Below, piece after piece: positions 36,301-36,673 of a stretch of DNA of 59,444 bases. Within the stretch, counting starts at the first letter, position 1. Each line of letters begins with the position of its first letter. A program made the translations under genes and the position numbers. The notes under the pieces are model-generated. The model made no database searches and was not told the DNA's origin. It saw only the letters and a list, made by a program, of their open reading frames with translations. Origin of the DNA: an uncultured Christensenella sp. (lineage in GTDB: Bacteria; Bacillota; Clostridia; Christensenellales; UBA1242); assembly GCA_949290565.1 (NCBI GenBank), contig CASESH010000010.1:1-59444 (forward strand), read 5' to 3'.

Positions 36301-36382
36301 TTTGAGAATTTAAATTATAAGGATTTTTATTTTGATTATTGGTAAAATTATTCCCAACATTTTTATCTAAATTATTATCCAT
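2861..36382 (-). CDS. Giant (11,173-aa) membrane-anchored repeat surface protein: InlB B-repeats, BspA-like LRR and GGAIY/GGGIY beta-helix modules
   Basis: A single uninterrupted reading frame, roughly 1.2 MDa at 110 Da per residue. It starts at an ATG seven bases after AAGGAGG. Order: Asn/Ser/Pro-rich head (residues 1-70), basic patch, one hydrophobic helix (82-103), then extracytoplasmic repeats. About 43 InlB/Flg_new-type B-repeats of around 100 residues (endings such as TLYAIW) occur in four blocks. Seven parallel beta-helix modules hold roughly a hundred GGAIY/GGGIY rungs, like the PMP/pectate-lyase-fold repeats. One BspA-like leucine-rich block lies near residues 6750-7160. The last 165 residues are unlike the rest. 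There is no LPXTG motif, S-layer domain or autotransporter barrel, so the inferred anchor is the N-terminal signal-anchor helix (N-in, C-out). B-repeat and beta-helix proteins are known surface adhesins or stalks in host-associated bacteria. Adhesion is an inference; no catalytic domain is recognised. Confidence 0.9.
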   Translation of the reverse strand: MDNNLDKNVGNNFTNNQNKNPYNLNSQNINKTVNGSLNGTNKNISSNFSSPQNSTLSQGPSSSQNPPNNNDKKFKGKRSKKFIILGVVISLIAIIGTTLALLFKKDDSKFTVSFENWIVDVESVEVNSNTLFTPQQPDDIYSLTDPEKILLKFEGWTYEDGTRYTPKKLTSDLTLYASYSASEVSTTFVIKNLYEDEQNEYIYLNTVSTTFFDNSDNVLLDKNFVNSLLDFDNEDLEYTTLYNLQSGKLNQTTVTKEKYAKFLDAYYSINNFSLLNFDLIEDYELNDLFVTPQGDMVVVVNLIPNKVTLEFNTNYEYVQNEYDQDFEENVYVKHLDYNQSFDFKSFLDISGTVSTGLNKHQFAYWTTVKPIFDNDGNVTNLQEIENSPKYINTTKIINRDFLNDQTKISFYAIWEDMLTPIRIYDINNSNVLISTQVNAGNAQSLNDILNGDLSIFNKNGYALVGFNTKSDLTGKIANINTIFDGGFDSEYYDSNRGAIILYAVYKKVFDSVVVNLNYDELDLISNLDNLASLFVYDLCLQDGYNYDKANDITTVFNSSEKTITISNLIQGSQITLPNLSRTNYTLQAYSSNNLNYNALDNFVVDNIISQESNLFIDCIWLGNDVSFKINSYDNDSEYKEVVVEYGTEIYFDYDYTFTNNSSYVDFSIYNLSNSLMLYSNEFVKTGYKFLNFNDSQNVINQNQNLVINKNLEQIFIDWEICLYDVTFMLNGGRYNNGSEDFYVLEDVEYGSQISILDVSSLVLKTGYHLSGWALKNNSNVVYDFEYQNLTINNQITLYAIWFIADTLVVNLDATGSTVKFIYADRSGYFILPQDIFDGYTFTYFATNQIADQEDLIDASDDKQFYDFGSNRTEIYAMRYKVNFEKGTIDSDVSGFTPTGFYVTNNYAFTLPANNYTYSNSLFQFNGWEINNNVYSPSSTFMVSDSLGDINEGLNFVGNWVYKDILLQIYSDNLSKPSFEMIVSKSSGINEVVLSSQNGNLPSNNDKLVDYFYDDENAMFFNGQSITIKIPDPKKTMQILNNRFVYKIYTQWTKNIEFNANNGNQSNYTIENVYLNTDFVGVVDLQTVENYQNKYAFTMPNITDFGFSMPHSTFTSWENVQTNDIVNAGDVIYVTQDLVFNANWQGKKYKLNFIDEEGENGTLTTSFEYGKEYSISTLLQQALESSKKSFINEYNSLSENRYKVATKLKYSFESVSSEFDFDSSAVFASLDSDLSGKFIVDSDLTESDEAINFYVVWEEKDYSLKISFNGGSWDSNIAEDFTDLGARLINDGNEYYFIYSSNFSSFDNQVGKQVAYLGFNKLGYRFNNISFENSLGSSYINEEDSNCYLMFKRNGTSQEFENLEDESGYINLIVNWTELLTITLDLNGASLYEGLQLSPIVVDYNSNQVVFDLPDLSFGRDFDRENTNFEGLWFSKDVDNLLQNEENFYLLGNQVTLINVEDILLNYGNSSSKSLVLYFIFSANVTFNAFDSSMSFEVVSHYTPSGKVDSTDLDFEQKYFCGQELTLQDLQQYYFVLKDNDAYIAQGWKDESLNVISQNLEINYNLNLFANWVKAKVRITFLNYNGADFEYGKLYFESYALEEINNLNDIYKNLSKQNSLPSMEGFNFIGWSTSIQNNIINSKDDLGDKEFYDSTTVFVVPNLRTSLYAVYEKCDVKVVYNVNNENSIIKTYEVSDLKYSDTYLLLTESPFSVPYFELSGWSFSSINLEVISTKEICLDSKINLNKVVQGDNVSYVLNLYAVWIRLTKEFIFNIEGSAFYNNGINQDLQSFYQENSKTIKDFTLNNSKLIVTAYVGPEGEYGLRLPTNDYLIKNGFSLKNYTLNNKNYSPNSLISAITSDRVIIDVNWIQQIEFRIHSNLSENIEFTSFTVNLNDTLTFSPESGLIRNVLTFENYYVNFEREHYSIYAFTSESTGGKVYEKVNFNVNSSEFFIIDGVVNIYCQWKGEEISIKINSNDNLIDESDTTITQIVNAFAYGEDLKFNSVFTLPDRKDGNVGYEFDYLEDEFGNTYLLDDIFNPIEQNIIFKSEYLFTVVWKAKLFNVTINLGSGMYELEDGSQVSSLTYQCKYNEEFILDEQIFDSNRAYHEDDKFIQERNYRLYDFSHFTTNDIELSPEQTSFIMPNKNINLNVEWVSKEINIIIDASQSYIGSLCDGKYISLEQTGDYSLSLKDNNKKLVVSDLHIGDVLEFSKLPSPVYAGFNFSYIYLCNYNESDGVFDFEKGRYNYYASTEVFNISNVEINSNILNLDKLWNGENAFEIYFSISWDINKYNVNYELAVPQIANGYSFDATGQIQFSGEISTEMSYGVASTLRDEFSLIGWKQIGWSTEKNINNANSENSFYFSNNITTEPFAYNFTTENGATISLYPIWQQVEYSLTLTNLQNQGLDDTLQLNFKYDEKTSINNLLERHDLSITTFVFSNNTYFVPAGISYTNTQTSTSNVYTFEDVLTFSIIPNGFFTSNDFENNLISLSVVWEEVYFDIHFNLNGGKYNSNSPQLVCDLQDGNYVLLGEIKYSQILAGFKPSEVFSLQEDKIVKEVKDNTYSFAGWALSDNPERMYALRGENITFKLSSPETDLKPDSSGNFVYIFEFVAMYNEFKVEINLENTQIKEDCYNTEDCSNTFIDSNQNTWNIIKLNKDDLENNLVVVKQEVFAYSYANANFAVGNNLYSIFTKTNYHIEPQQEQKIITVSSTSPNVIDLPWVSNDRYVVFYVEDGNEISVSDSVVSDSDLDYKSFGYVKLSNSETPTSDNYVYQYNYETNEGEFIPFNDSLTYEDGTVFYKKIEQRAVTLKFSYRETISPELFNEISLVKDLRFTGWGDENGIYSSTGYTVLGDDLTVINFFAYYNEVTVTFNLNGGLYNKSPNIPIKFAEVFEGRYRVLLPPKWDYTIDCGPKKDGYVFLGWSNNCVDYQDYLVKLENGTAHLITPTNQQGYEDYYVLQGINSETLYAIWQPVQYNFIFSAKQKDGDEVTGDNAVEYVSRAMYQESITFPTKGTGENLIIDKWTNGNHMFSGWRIYVGNKSYEFSQGYSFSLDKDGDLSYILNEYDSEISQVNFYFYSIWELANVTIKTYFGNEQITSYKYFGDDANGLKRDSSGVFLESAGILLETISLPKLDHMYLKDYVAVAYSKNSNLSDSFVDNEITLNDNDIVSTENGYELVLYVKWENADSYIKGYYNGLNKYFTSFESCLIYANSVINAPTENGFDEIIQQSKLVEVVIIDYKSNFVISNNSAKTTVKSGFKYILGLEDTISSNKTVERGQEFTDYLFVVEQGSSLQITSNNGYSFIFDGKSRNSTSLIKVIGGNLQVNSNVQFINNLNGGNDEKVDFGVVGGVIWIEDGNLILNGVNFTNNSVTSSISEVYGGAIFAQNTIININACVFENNIVTSQYSSFGGAIAIIDCQSNNENYINYTSFSLNQANTTVINETNLGQGGAIYSYNCSFNFTTDYLYALKENKASSHGGFLYANGLDDTNSINLKKSSIQSNYSKLGGGIFADNTKFVLDNCEFYTNGFYLINDNDMAYADKGGAIFGGANLTLEMVNNDDDSTNNGQSQTITAVTVGKFIGNSALQGGAIYFEGKNLKINALMFYNNGLPMNVEGRKGGAVYLGSGGEENYTEIYYSKFQLNIAEYGSCIYVDENVRLKIGITSQVEEIINEKIESGVVINQEYIEMIGNLFQTNYAIYGGAIYYNSSLQSEINFTTFHANMLSAGDNALPSDKGGAIYVGKGTLVIKESVWIYENFATYGGAIYVDAQKVEDLQDGQENPIAKVIIQGGNLMYDNQVIGDYGKLSAYQKGVKQLNELQEQLRQLQESGQGSSQEAVELQQQITELQVALEELKDYIVNETITERKGNRAYYGGSIYVGENGYAVLESGYISGNTMYGLGQGDGIYNLGTVELGYLDIDQLYLNGFNTTIHNLGTFTILGSGQIRPGPRIYLGKTADGLNYNYLEISTLNYTNASKIEIVIPNDGKYLIGSPVIKFTSKEFFDSFMQNSNNSNLFSINDPTLVLIADENQLALVLSYRDYEIRFNDISQDNSVINLPLPLTINYGQSINDELLSQINSYSSIRTGYNFIGWSYFIQDDVDGNLILDFTNICCEYHGGDLIEIYDYIGSTQKGKNFFYIENLINHLQSFNGVIPPHNIYLYAVWEPVKYTISYMYSFEENIDFTINNQPVNNTFLNNLSSVQNYNSEYRIITLEKLNSSIFASYVSILTINEEYIEYNDNQYKIEYDANFGYNFFIVDNVKFYIESDSSAFQVLPVDENGYTYSPSDSAKLYPISVMIDYQSYSVIDNVVTYNGLQYSLRSLYRPDGYEFDYLSIYSSKYYTLGDRFVINNDNNFVITCGESRNLIFEIGFKKISQQIQIIVDENNTISFSRYVGQEIQLPSDYTCVYDDINYNIFKHGYELIGFSDLDNNSYDLGDIYTITESSNGKHIFTAKWAKAVCYIENGVKTSTGFLPRYYSNLLDAFYDVNNNNIDISLAEYHIVIIANYYLQEVQTLSSTLLSTNNEIVIPIEQTIEIYQNIRLTIEGNNVSVRFDFSENFSSLKNPMFRVVENKFTLGGSGVEIKLNGSRNNAENSLVLVEKNGDFVSTKDVTFTNSTLLNSITNRGGAVTVLGSYEVQGSYFNNNYAVNGGAIYVGNEAVLKVSNDGLKSILFDSNSANSGGAIYAGSNSSVFIEGLTEDNKVVFNLNNAENGGAIYFDSNIADYKLNNIEFVKNIANAGGGAIYSKSNLILSNSLNFTENQSSKGGAIFTTSKLEINNGNFISNKSSQGGAIYSQSSLTISYAYFDNNQVLSGQGGAIYAIGQVLIDGSFSFVNNSGNNGGALYFVNANIIIDKVLISDNSSLKGGALYISNSSCTIKAGVTLSNNICSVSGSNNQEFETYGGAIYAINTTLMLSGVVENNSTDLNGGGVYVDGDSSLTLLDSCSISHNSAVNSGGAIYLNGSSVLQINSQEVQITQNKATKYGGAIYYNSNKESDISAGQIFENDIEPSSSGYKNGKEIYLGIDKVLTLNYLSICLQKNNSDDLTYDIFVDENAVLNLNSTVVYGNVYLKDKVNNYTPRNALNLSGTSFVKNIFTNQYAYFSVTSYLSSALLEDNVINIIFSYNNPQDSQKTPQNTKVIRFNTQDMINKNLKYFNLVREGELLDYCLNTVFEDGYYFAVIKEIAKEIYIDPNGGKIVFDDQLNNETIEVEGSGLLKINNLHLRGSLSFLNDITGVKPGYEKANYYLEEGTYAVYTSTSSLPIYITTLVVQWSEKDYKIIKVTQQESTQKEDQIIVDFNQDLTLDSPTLRYMKFVGWEVAYKENSNFVYTGIVYNPNQKFNVKDFSTGNLSSTSGESSNEIFEYIEINNLNIYLIAIFEEQEVYITIYSSGGNLAESTSKYEGEKQGNSWVYTLYQSQLYVNYFDFIEDFTRQDYVVDGLFTGSNGIYEENIDILYNRNNSSIQISNITSLELYCNWIQVKAYIINPSITDSVKNRVYYNDLYKAVEDLEDGEQLVIVASSIEISSTLVIDKDVTVLIKNDVSLNRAKNFNGQLIYILANVEFDSDNKEAILTINGNSNQLLEDGSLNNNYIPLTNNGAFYVASEGSLTLNKCVKIINNSSISSGSAIYNEGNLVLDGSTISNNLSYLDGGAIYSKGNAEFVNAIINQNTSYKNGGGIYIASNLLSMQNCTVSNNNAQNGAGLYFASKFNGVVNGGNFSSNISSGLENSSGGGIYLAINSAVLTLDGQVSIQSNLSIFGGGIFVAGNDEGLSEYNLIITSANILNNQATYGGGIAVGDSFYNHNLQKVKFVNGEISNNQSIYGGGIYIIRGGFTITGGDVLSNQAKYGSNIFVGAISSQSYGSLKIQGGSVGSLNNVGDVLVEARNNNVSGQLIIEGSHNIYSIVKLISGAIINVSSILNTNNNVIKILPVTYNQDELVENYPTDYDLTVVKFSTISIVNIDMFDLDDEVKNLGVNSFRLKQVNESVVICRANFDLIINGNGGELSTIGEFEFNRQENLLTCNVAFTTSLTSVLQNVVAQLENRDFLYWYYLDDDNQEVIIDDNSLMPYKDLTVYAKWSVDNYTLTVMINDSKTIGNIRAEINEDLANEIEDIEYSLEEGYISLSVYIDKNGSTYGSDALKQVYSLLSRKGYKILGFSSTQTNTNAEYGINGEGFIMPESNTTLYVVWSAEKYSITYVSNRKNEVNEEQITIDNYNFDEYIILEDESLFECAGYNLIGWSLNKQSSQPDYKVQDKALNLIGEDNQVVKLYAVWSPNEYRVIYDSNMGDKVVTGEVPNDVFIYDQEATLSNSKFLADGYIQVGWSLNKVVNPGDDYYRFDTSLTVINLTTENEVTLYAVWQSNTYIVNLYNTDGSLIIRTIEAKYDDSSKQLPQANQLFGQIALNRYFAGWSLTNSTGEQQVEVVYQDNQTIYNFVFSGEINLYPVFLDKKVVINSNNSSNLQVEFKLNDDGKLTINKDNLNFEYAGFEIGYLSVSESHDLNQQNFNFNQDGDIIFDCILDNFNELQLFVIWSAKQYNIRFLVDGQELNEFTSLTKSTKVEGENTYSIFNDNNTIVTYGNLSDENLLLGWSINPSLNVVEYALNESILLTSELIKKIDMLQNEQDNIINIYAILIGTYTITYDLNTDYSNIIIGSTTDIVGKDLVKTDELNSLETPQIVYSDFYGNVWEIADSDYTNVNSQFAYFLGWSLDKNSTTPEFYVGADLSQIMLSGDVTLYAVWGYYTNPFFFNYTEVANGVAINSLSQLGKENLSSNSNIVLPKHTLNINQENSLIYGQNIVSISSNDEIITNIFSFDLRFMSYLTQIDSLAFINYSNLNSIINIPQSINILGGAFINSTLKTISFMQSENINYLVDEYSNVYLYQNQGLLLNTYLVTNSLSNSEVVLNSQVIVNNVSYNLTGILSYAFYNSNVSSLTIPTSVQIIYESAFENILGLKILDVGFIGIDNQVTTNENQRLSFMFGGQDKIPNTLTTILVRDENQIADNSFEGVTSLTTVNYILGITSIGNNAFYNCTNLKTMSGLNSQQFDLTLVESIGDRAFYNCQNLPLRLDFTVTKSIGDEAFGYSNIQTISLSREIEFLGVSSDNETNTAFKNATHLKTVTLYSIISFESVIKNTSIIPNSKDCVVYIDVVFSLVLENITDSALKNKYLSYNIVILDNIELFDSSKQSLGYFSSLQEAINSSNDGDIIVIKTDLVINSKISIDKNITILSAFNLVDSSNEAYKYLNKLTGITITISTDLDNQNAFEILQKYVKFGGNFVGENDTLFKNGTITIIGNENRKESLFKIDNSTVEFNEGLVIYGFKQSENTQVDGIIAKITTSSVVTLSNVNIYNNSGNNGGVFYIQDSILNVYSSNIFANSGNNGGVFYVTGQGLIKLDESTQIYDNTAKLGGVFYADTDIIDENYSIQLAFVKIYSNTSQNGGVGYIKNGFVNINSNQVEIYDNSAVLNGGGFYVEGGTLQIREGNIGKEGYYNTAQQGGGVYVGSAGIIKVLNAGAIVYNKAYLGGGIYFGSNLKQVALSSTIVGTISNNNVAENTQVSQYLGGGIYAKSGLLYLQNTSLISSNYAYFGGGIYNDGATINFIDVRDNDNTSNVGVVSNTAFYGGGIYNNAGVIDMKASNILQNTAVYGGGLSIYSGEVLLKSKNDIPTLIAYNTAQQGGGVYLYNNSILQVNYSIISYNNSVIDVNNQNSGNGGGIYIEQGNVKFNGGEISNNEAQNNGGGLYIPYNTNLLNFEMYESTLIRLNTAQNNGGGIFIAKALNISSADILKNTANNGGAIFVAKTAVLFIDNVNVSTQEVSIDNYRLGIYLEEGTKENSFTITNSANINKNDTYVYLNSGSVVKVSDKFIGENQVKLYIVDDINLGRVKVGVFEKEEYASSGKFFATNTAFTQVGKIIYAVVSTVTDISDENNLINYASLKEAVEQSPDGKQVILQIIQSHYITSDSLVTIPSSKNIVIVSKTNEYITRGFEEDENYYTGFLFVVFGKLTLNTLEYSNDLIIDGNYVDDSASLFYVASSGDVVINDNVQIINNKANYFEDIRITNPNNNTIVTVDNTGNGGAFYIDGGKLTMNGGIISQNTAQNGGAIYIKSGEMSLVSGVIGSNILVGDVLQDYTYNIAHQKGGAIYIQSGTLNLDETAIISGNMAQYGGAIYSNGIISINKSTLKYNTATIDGGALYFHSILDATYHLTIDNATISENKASNSGGAIYLSAGTLFINSQVNTEFTIISGNMASNGAGLFIGSNGKIDVSNLRMYNNTATNNGGAIYFASEFSNISNQSMINNSYIGDDGANVSNYGGGIFISSGRLSVNGSVKNNYAVNGGGIFVDNIGSLYLNATIQNNNAENGAGLYINTNKDVEVEGCYISSNVASEYGGAVYLIKGNLKITQTADGQDEGGIDSNYAQLAGGGLYLIGGSARLESAIISNNKISSGFGAGIYISGSEVEIRGSSITNNVIENASSINTGKDGQGIYYDLGNVVFYGYNIIRNPISVENENSGCILVSGLPSQNNLFTIAGQIDGIYDTIYLFSKESYINTIESGQVGVLDGDGISRNNQNSQLNIRINKSKDIGDRIAKFTAQSLSDSTKNYITYFNLDLSSNMLLTVGEGEDKDFIVLNYQFFHLLAEKRTITDENDPYIMLGAYNDLTELLNDLDLFDNPEKINVNKGFLIFANIANGTKMYEIDSTIFVGNEFSSVKKITITSMISDITFKRSNSKNDFEMFNIMQDYEVSFGINPEFMNVYQQYLNKYNESLTSGSENLLEITDLYDALTIYGNLDTNSSVIVNNGILNLYNGVVITNEQSTLNESMGGAVRSYNNLKIDGAKLFNNKATYGGAIAILSGSFEFNSGYVYSNSAEFGGAIYLANGTVSNILNANIGIGDDYNMSKYNISSTGNLATYGGAIYLIGANLNITSANISNNNATNSGGAIYATTYNKNNSNIPSQVTLLKNTDSEVGSSKFIENFAELYGGAIYIEDNFIDRNVQNEDRIKNLVIYDGNISSNVAAFGGAIYATNFILDENNDKVYNGAINYVDGTNITYVYGINVQLLGGNLLNNRTEEKLISNEYIGGLGGSIYLFGAQAKLSGINIEGSNSTNAVKGGAIYLNNSLLEVNNNVSILYNQANLNGGGIYVDSLSTLTLNGENSTIVGNSASTSTGNGGGIFMELGAKVRVIAITILNNTAGLNGDGIYIDALGQDFALGEGIINGELSTLSTSLKIRDEVYLTKDSIIYVDSKFNIDFYNSDENFINIKSPYTSTEYYKEDGSRIVIAKYNNNIYAQDFISIDARLFMGYDSNGKEYCFIIYNDYDVVIGQANIAKKVEGNNIIRFYEEFEDAISRINPNENIVNIFILKNIEVNSSITIDYSNIKVQTGIIVGEGLDKDVLSNESSTYEIMLNDLSSESFINVNSIYEEQTMLEFYNVKFIGNNVNRLFTVFNGSLKINNSIIDGFKNTSLNGSIIYAQGGSVEILGEVKDSQSRTQIINNKGANGLINIQGSSNLTVSGQGVLFGNNQVENGLIYINSSSNSLIIDNTTIGSENLQNENINGGAIYLESGNLKIIDSYIQYNRAEKGGALYVKGGELILSNSYIQYNIAEKGGGLYFENTFEFLTYEDAQSLIDNFTISIIQSNNADLGGGIYLESGATITCIVEIKENIALNGGGIYVYSNTLNLVENVSITSNKVTNNGGGIFLGKDSCLVASDSLIENNGYLQQTNENVSGGGIYAEENTTITLNDNSIIKSNFVTQNGGGIYSLGLIYINNNSKIVLNTALIGGGIYIKGSLTMNGGKVGANIATSLGGGIYFEGGALNLYGGIIGGDLTIENKDSEISENCGNFASQNGGGIYFKKGTFDFGTYNILKANENFIDIKYNKAVNGGGIYFENITDSQSQNILKNNINIYGNVATQNGGGIYLNSGNLILDGGQIGKENNANIAVNGGGLYLGGNKKVEVDLESGNIQFNSSSQGGGVYVYMNDIATTILNINNQIVISDNQASSNGGGVYISSYTTQNKDLGKVNMNGGQIVRNNALNGGGIYVAGALNMVGGMIGGSSSNGNSAENGGGIYIDGYINISQDSQISFNKASSNGGGLYINSTKQADNNDSIIQKITIENNTACNGGGIYYKDGTLKFENLIISQNKTDLFDKNNSSGEFGNGGGIYIDSQNSTFEIVGCTITGNYSVNNGAGLYINKGKVILTYSNNQENYGLITNNDAVNNGGGIFINTGFLSLEGVDNNNFEFVSMIGNNTATNGGGLYNSNGVALVLNFNFKNNTAFSSGAGIYSSSKNSQIYGQNQDGISLSYKGIYIIKANLSENRAYIRGGAISVENGYVYISNAKIHNNKVLNATGITYGNGGGIYTSGDSNNKAELYLSENTFIYDNYAGYGGGIYVGSLSFVTLNGKFTSLGTLASSAKQSGEKNIPDLTNISSVYNNIAMNNGGGVYINGSNTEFCFETGIISNNLALHNGSGVTVLSGGIFRMGMKGDINGEIDKMTVTSSAYLIYNGYDYYKGSFKLSSSQKNNLLVESNGGGLALLGGEAILYGYISENIAYRGGGIYINGQITFSGNIMVGQYEKYSLLGNNANYGGGVYVDSNGNTTLQGLIYKNSAKFGGGIYSLGNLSFGTNDTNKASALSLVSGNKAYDGGGIYVFGGITSLNSSSVIGKNQNATDSSMKKEFQESNLAYSYNNSYGNGGGIYVKKGVVVVNGFVGFNIAENNGGGVCLDSSSSQTAETYGASLILGSFNVNASIAHNTAYNQGGGIYANLGKYNTDEKITVTDFGDITMNTIEIKSGQVTMNKCSVNIGLTLSYIMTEANEEDVQTTPFAPEVHLIGGHLNMSGGKIKFDYTIYENDEPVGDTKNNNILTKYLALYWCADGSDNIDLTKDTGSIIGNIYISNGTKNIIVDTQTMFDLDNETNSTKSSSTLFQFSHFNEMPAKMYLYYKEHHVDQHFVDFSDIFGAIGNILQGKLFINDPDYIIELNTSLSNKYVVTSNDKYIGSQFLWTPPAIDFTINFPAWLNQVKDWINQASNLLGPAVDVEDLLNDFNVGTGGIGDAIGIIGNVGSTSSLISEFYNFFIYLSTWEECMTVFFNFTILGWGGEPSNLSYWLKIRDDTPIGSIDVTRTFKIVLTAGANLLSPIINSIPVAGPILSIALKFFVDGIFAPN
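3355..8395 (-). repeat. Beta-helix module H4, the longest module
   Basis: Residues about 9330-11009. It has about 35 rungs, nearly all GGGIY or GGGVY, often preceded by Asn (NGGGIY) and spaced 20-35 residues. At DNA level this appears on the plus strand as dozens of copies of ATTCCACCACCATT-like words. The rungs are diverged outside the motif. Confidence 0.8.
8395..10455 (-). repeat. Beta-helix module H3
   Basis: Residues about 8643-9329. It has about 11 rungs, mainly GGAIY, with longer loops between rungs than in H4. A tail segment leads to the cap of H4. Confidence 0.8.
10455..12610 (-). repeat. Beta-helix module H2
   Basis: Residues about 7925-8642. The cap SLKEAVEQSPDGKQVIL is followed by about 12 rungs (GGAIY and GGGIF mixed) and a tail rich in short strands. 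It is joined to H1 and H3 with no B-repeats between. Confidence 0.8.
12610..14890 (-). repeat. Beta-helix module H1
   Basis: Residues about 7165-7924. The header has the cap motif SLQEAINSSNDGDIIVI, then about 16 rungs, beginning as NGGVFYI variants and becoming GGGIY. A strand-rich tail closes it before the next cap. Confidence 0.8.
14895..16145 (-). repeat. BspA-like leucine-rich repeat block
   Basis: Residues about 6746-7162. Repeats of the LRR_5/BspA type are seen, with motifs such as ITSIGNNAFYNCTNLKTM, VESIGDRAFYNCQNL and SIGDEAFGYSNIQTI spaced 22-25 residues apart. BspA-like LRRs are common in surface proteins that bind host or microbial partners. This is the only such block, and it sits between the last B-repeats and the C-terminal beta-helix half. 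Confidence 0.85.
16150..18405 (-). repeat. B-repeat block 4 of the giant protein: about eight repeats
   Basis: Residues about 5993-6744. The units have the clearest consensus in the protein: GYNLIGWSLNK-type centres and VTLYAVW-type ends. This block is followed directly by the leucine-rich block. Confidence 0.8.
18405..19930 (-). repeat. Beta-helix module F (GGGIY rungs)
   Basis: Residues about 5485-5992. It opens with AYIINPSITD and a capping segment with DLYKAVEDLEDGEQLVIV, then has seven to eight rungs, mostly GGGIY, and a strand-rich tail. It is the shortest of the seven modules. Confidence 0.8.
19930..20830 (-). repeat. B-repeat block 3 of the giant protein: about three repeats
   Basis: Residues about 5185-5484. 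Units end in TTLVVQWS, IYLIAIFE and LELYCNWI. The first carries the typical DPNGGKI strand. Confidence 0.75.
20830..23000 (-). repeat. Beta-helix module D (GGAIY rungs)
   Basis: Residues about 4461-5184. The header VCYIENGVKTSTG introduces a segment about tracts of Ile/Val strands, then about 14 rungs, mostly GGAIY, follow at short spacing of 20-30 residues. A tail without rungs closes the module. Confidence 0.8.
22975..24260 (-). repeat. B-repeat block 2 of the giant protein: about three repeats
   Basis: Residues about 4041-4470. Units close with IYLYAVWE, LIFEIGFK and HIFTAKWA-type strands. They link beta-helix modules B and D. Confidence 0.75.
24240..26830 (-). repeat. Beta-helix module B (GGAIY rungs) with an inserted coiled coil
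   Basis: Residues about 3185-4047. A header segment (SYIKGYYNGL onwards) is followed by about 13 rungs with GGAIY/GGAIF/GGSIY motifs at irregular spacing, then a tail without the motif. This matches the right-handed parallel beta-helix pattern of PMP-type repeats. An alpha-helical, Gln/Glu/Leu-rich insert lies at about 24785-24970. Confidence 0.8.
24785..24970 (-). other. Coiled-coil insert inside beta-helix module B
   Basis: Residues about 3805-3866 contain heptad-like Leu/Val spacing in a Gln/Glu/Lys background (for example LNELQEQLRQLQ and ELQQQITELQVALEEL), interrupted by a Gly/Ser-rich turn (ESGQGSSQEA). This looks like an antiparallel helical hairpin between two GG-Y rungs. It is the only clearly helical segment in the repeat part of the protein. 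Confidence 0.7.
26830..36060 (-). repeat. B-repeat block 1 of the giant protein: about 29 InlB/Flg_new-type repeats
   Basis: Residues about 108-3184. Counting the recurring pattern of a beta strand such as VTFMLNGG, a central GYHLSGW-type Trp/aromatic and a closing TLYAIW-type strand gives about 29 units of around 105 residues. The repeats are strongly diverged from each other (shared motifs only), so they are old. This is the InlB B-repeat (Listeria-Bacteroides repeat) fold, a small beta-sandwich used as a stalk or binding unit. Confidence 0.85.
36071..36382 (-). other. N-terminal low-complexity head and signal-anchor helix of the giant protein
   Basis: Residues 1-70 are dominated by Asn, Ser, Gln and Pro and look disordered. 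A basic stretch (KKFKGKRSKK, about 72-81) precedes a 22-residue hydrophobic helix (82-103), followed by KKDD. The positive charge before the helix predicts a cytoplasmic N-terminus. No clear signal-peptidase site (AXA) follows, so I read it as an uncleaved anchor rather than a cleaved signal peptide. Confidence 0.75.
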
Positions 36383-36545
36383 TTATAGTCCTCCTTAGTA
36401 TTATTGCACAAGGTAAAAAAAATATTTTAAAAGTAAATAAATTATGTAAAATTTTTATATAAAAATTTTAACATAAATACCTATATAAAACAAATAAAAT
36501 AATAAAAAAATTTTTACAAAAATATAAAAAAATAAATAAAAAAAA

Positions 36546-36574
36546 ATATGATAATAATTCATAGAAGTTGTCAA
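36546..36574 (-). promoter_or_regulatory. Candidate promoter of the giant gene
   Basis: On the minus strand, TTGACA (36569-36574) is 17 bases from TCATAT (36546-36551). The -10 box is weak. A start here gives an untranslated leader of about 155 bases before the AAGGAGG site (36390-36396). Confidence 0.4.
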
Positions 36575-36641
36575 CATTTTTTAAAAAAATGTGCATAACT
36601 TATTTCAATTTAAAGTAATAATGTATTGAAGATTAAATAAG

Positions 36642-36673
36642 ATTATTAACGACCGAACAGTCGGTTTAATAAT
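36642..36673. promoter_or_regulatory. Extended palindrome, TetR-type operator candidate
   Basis: Core ACCGA-ACAG-TCGGT (36652-36665) is flanked by matching arms ATTATTAA (36642-36649) and TTAATAAT (36666-36673), with two extra bases on the left. Core motifs of this ACCGA/TCGGT type are common operators of TetR-family regulators of ABC exporters. Both neighbouring genes point away from it, so a terminator is unlikely. No TetR gene is in the window. Confidence 0.5.

Noticed and set aside
2861..36382. Chlamydial-type Pmp autotransporter.
   Set aside because: The GGAIY-like rungs are similar, but there is no C-terminal beta-barrel and the gene context is monoderm.
36642..36673. Palindrome as a terminator.
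   Set aside because: Both flanking genes start nearby and point away, so nothing would end here; an operator fits better.
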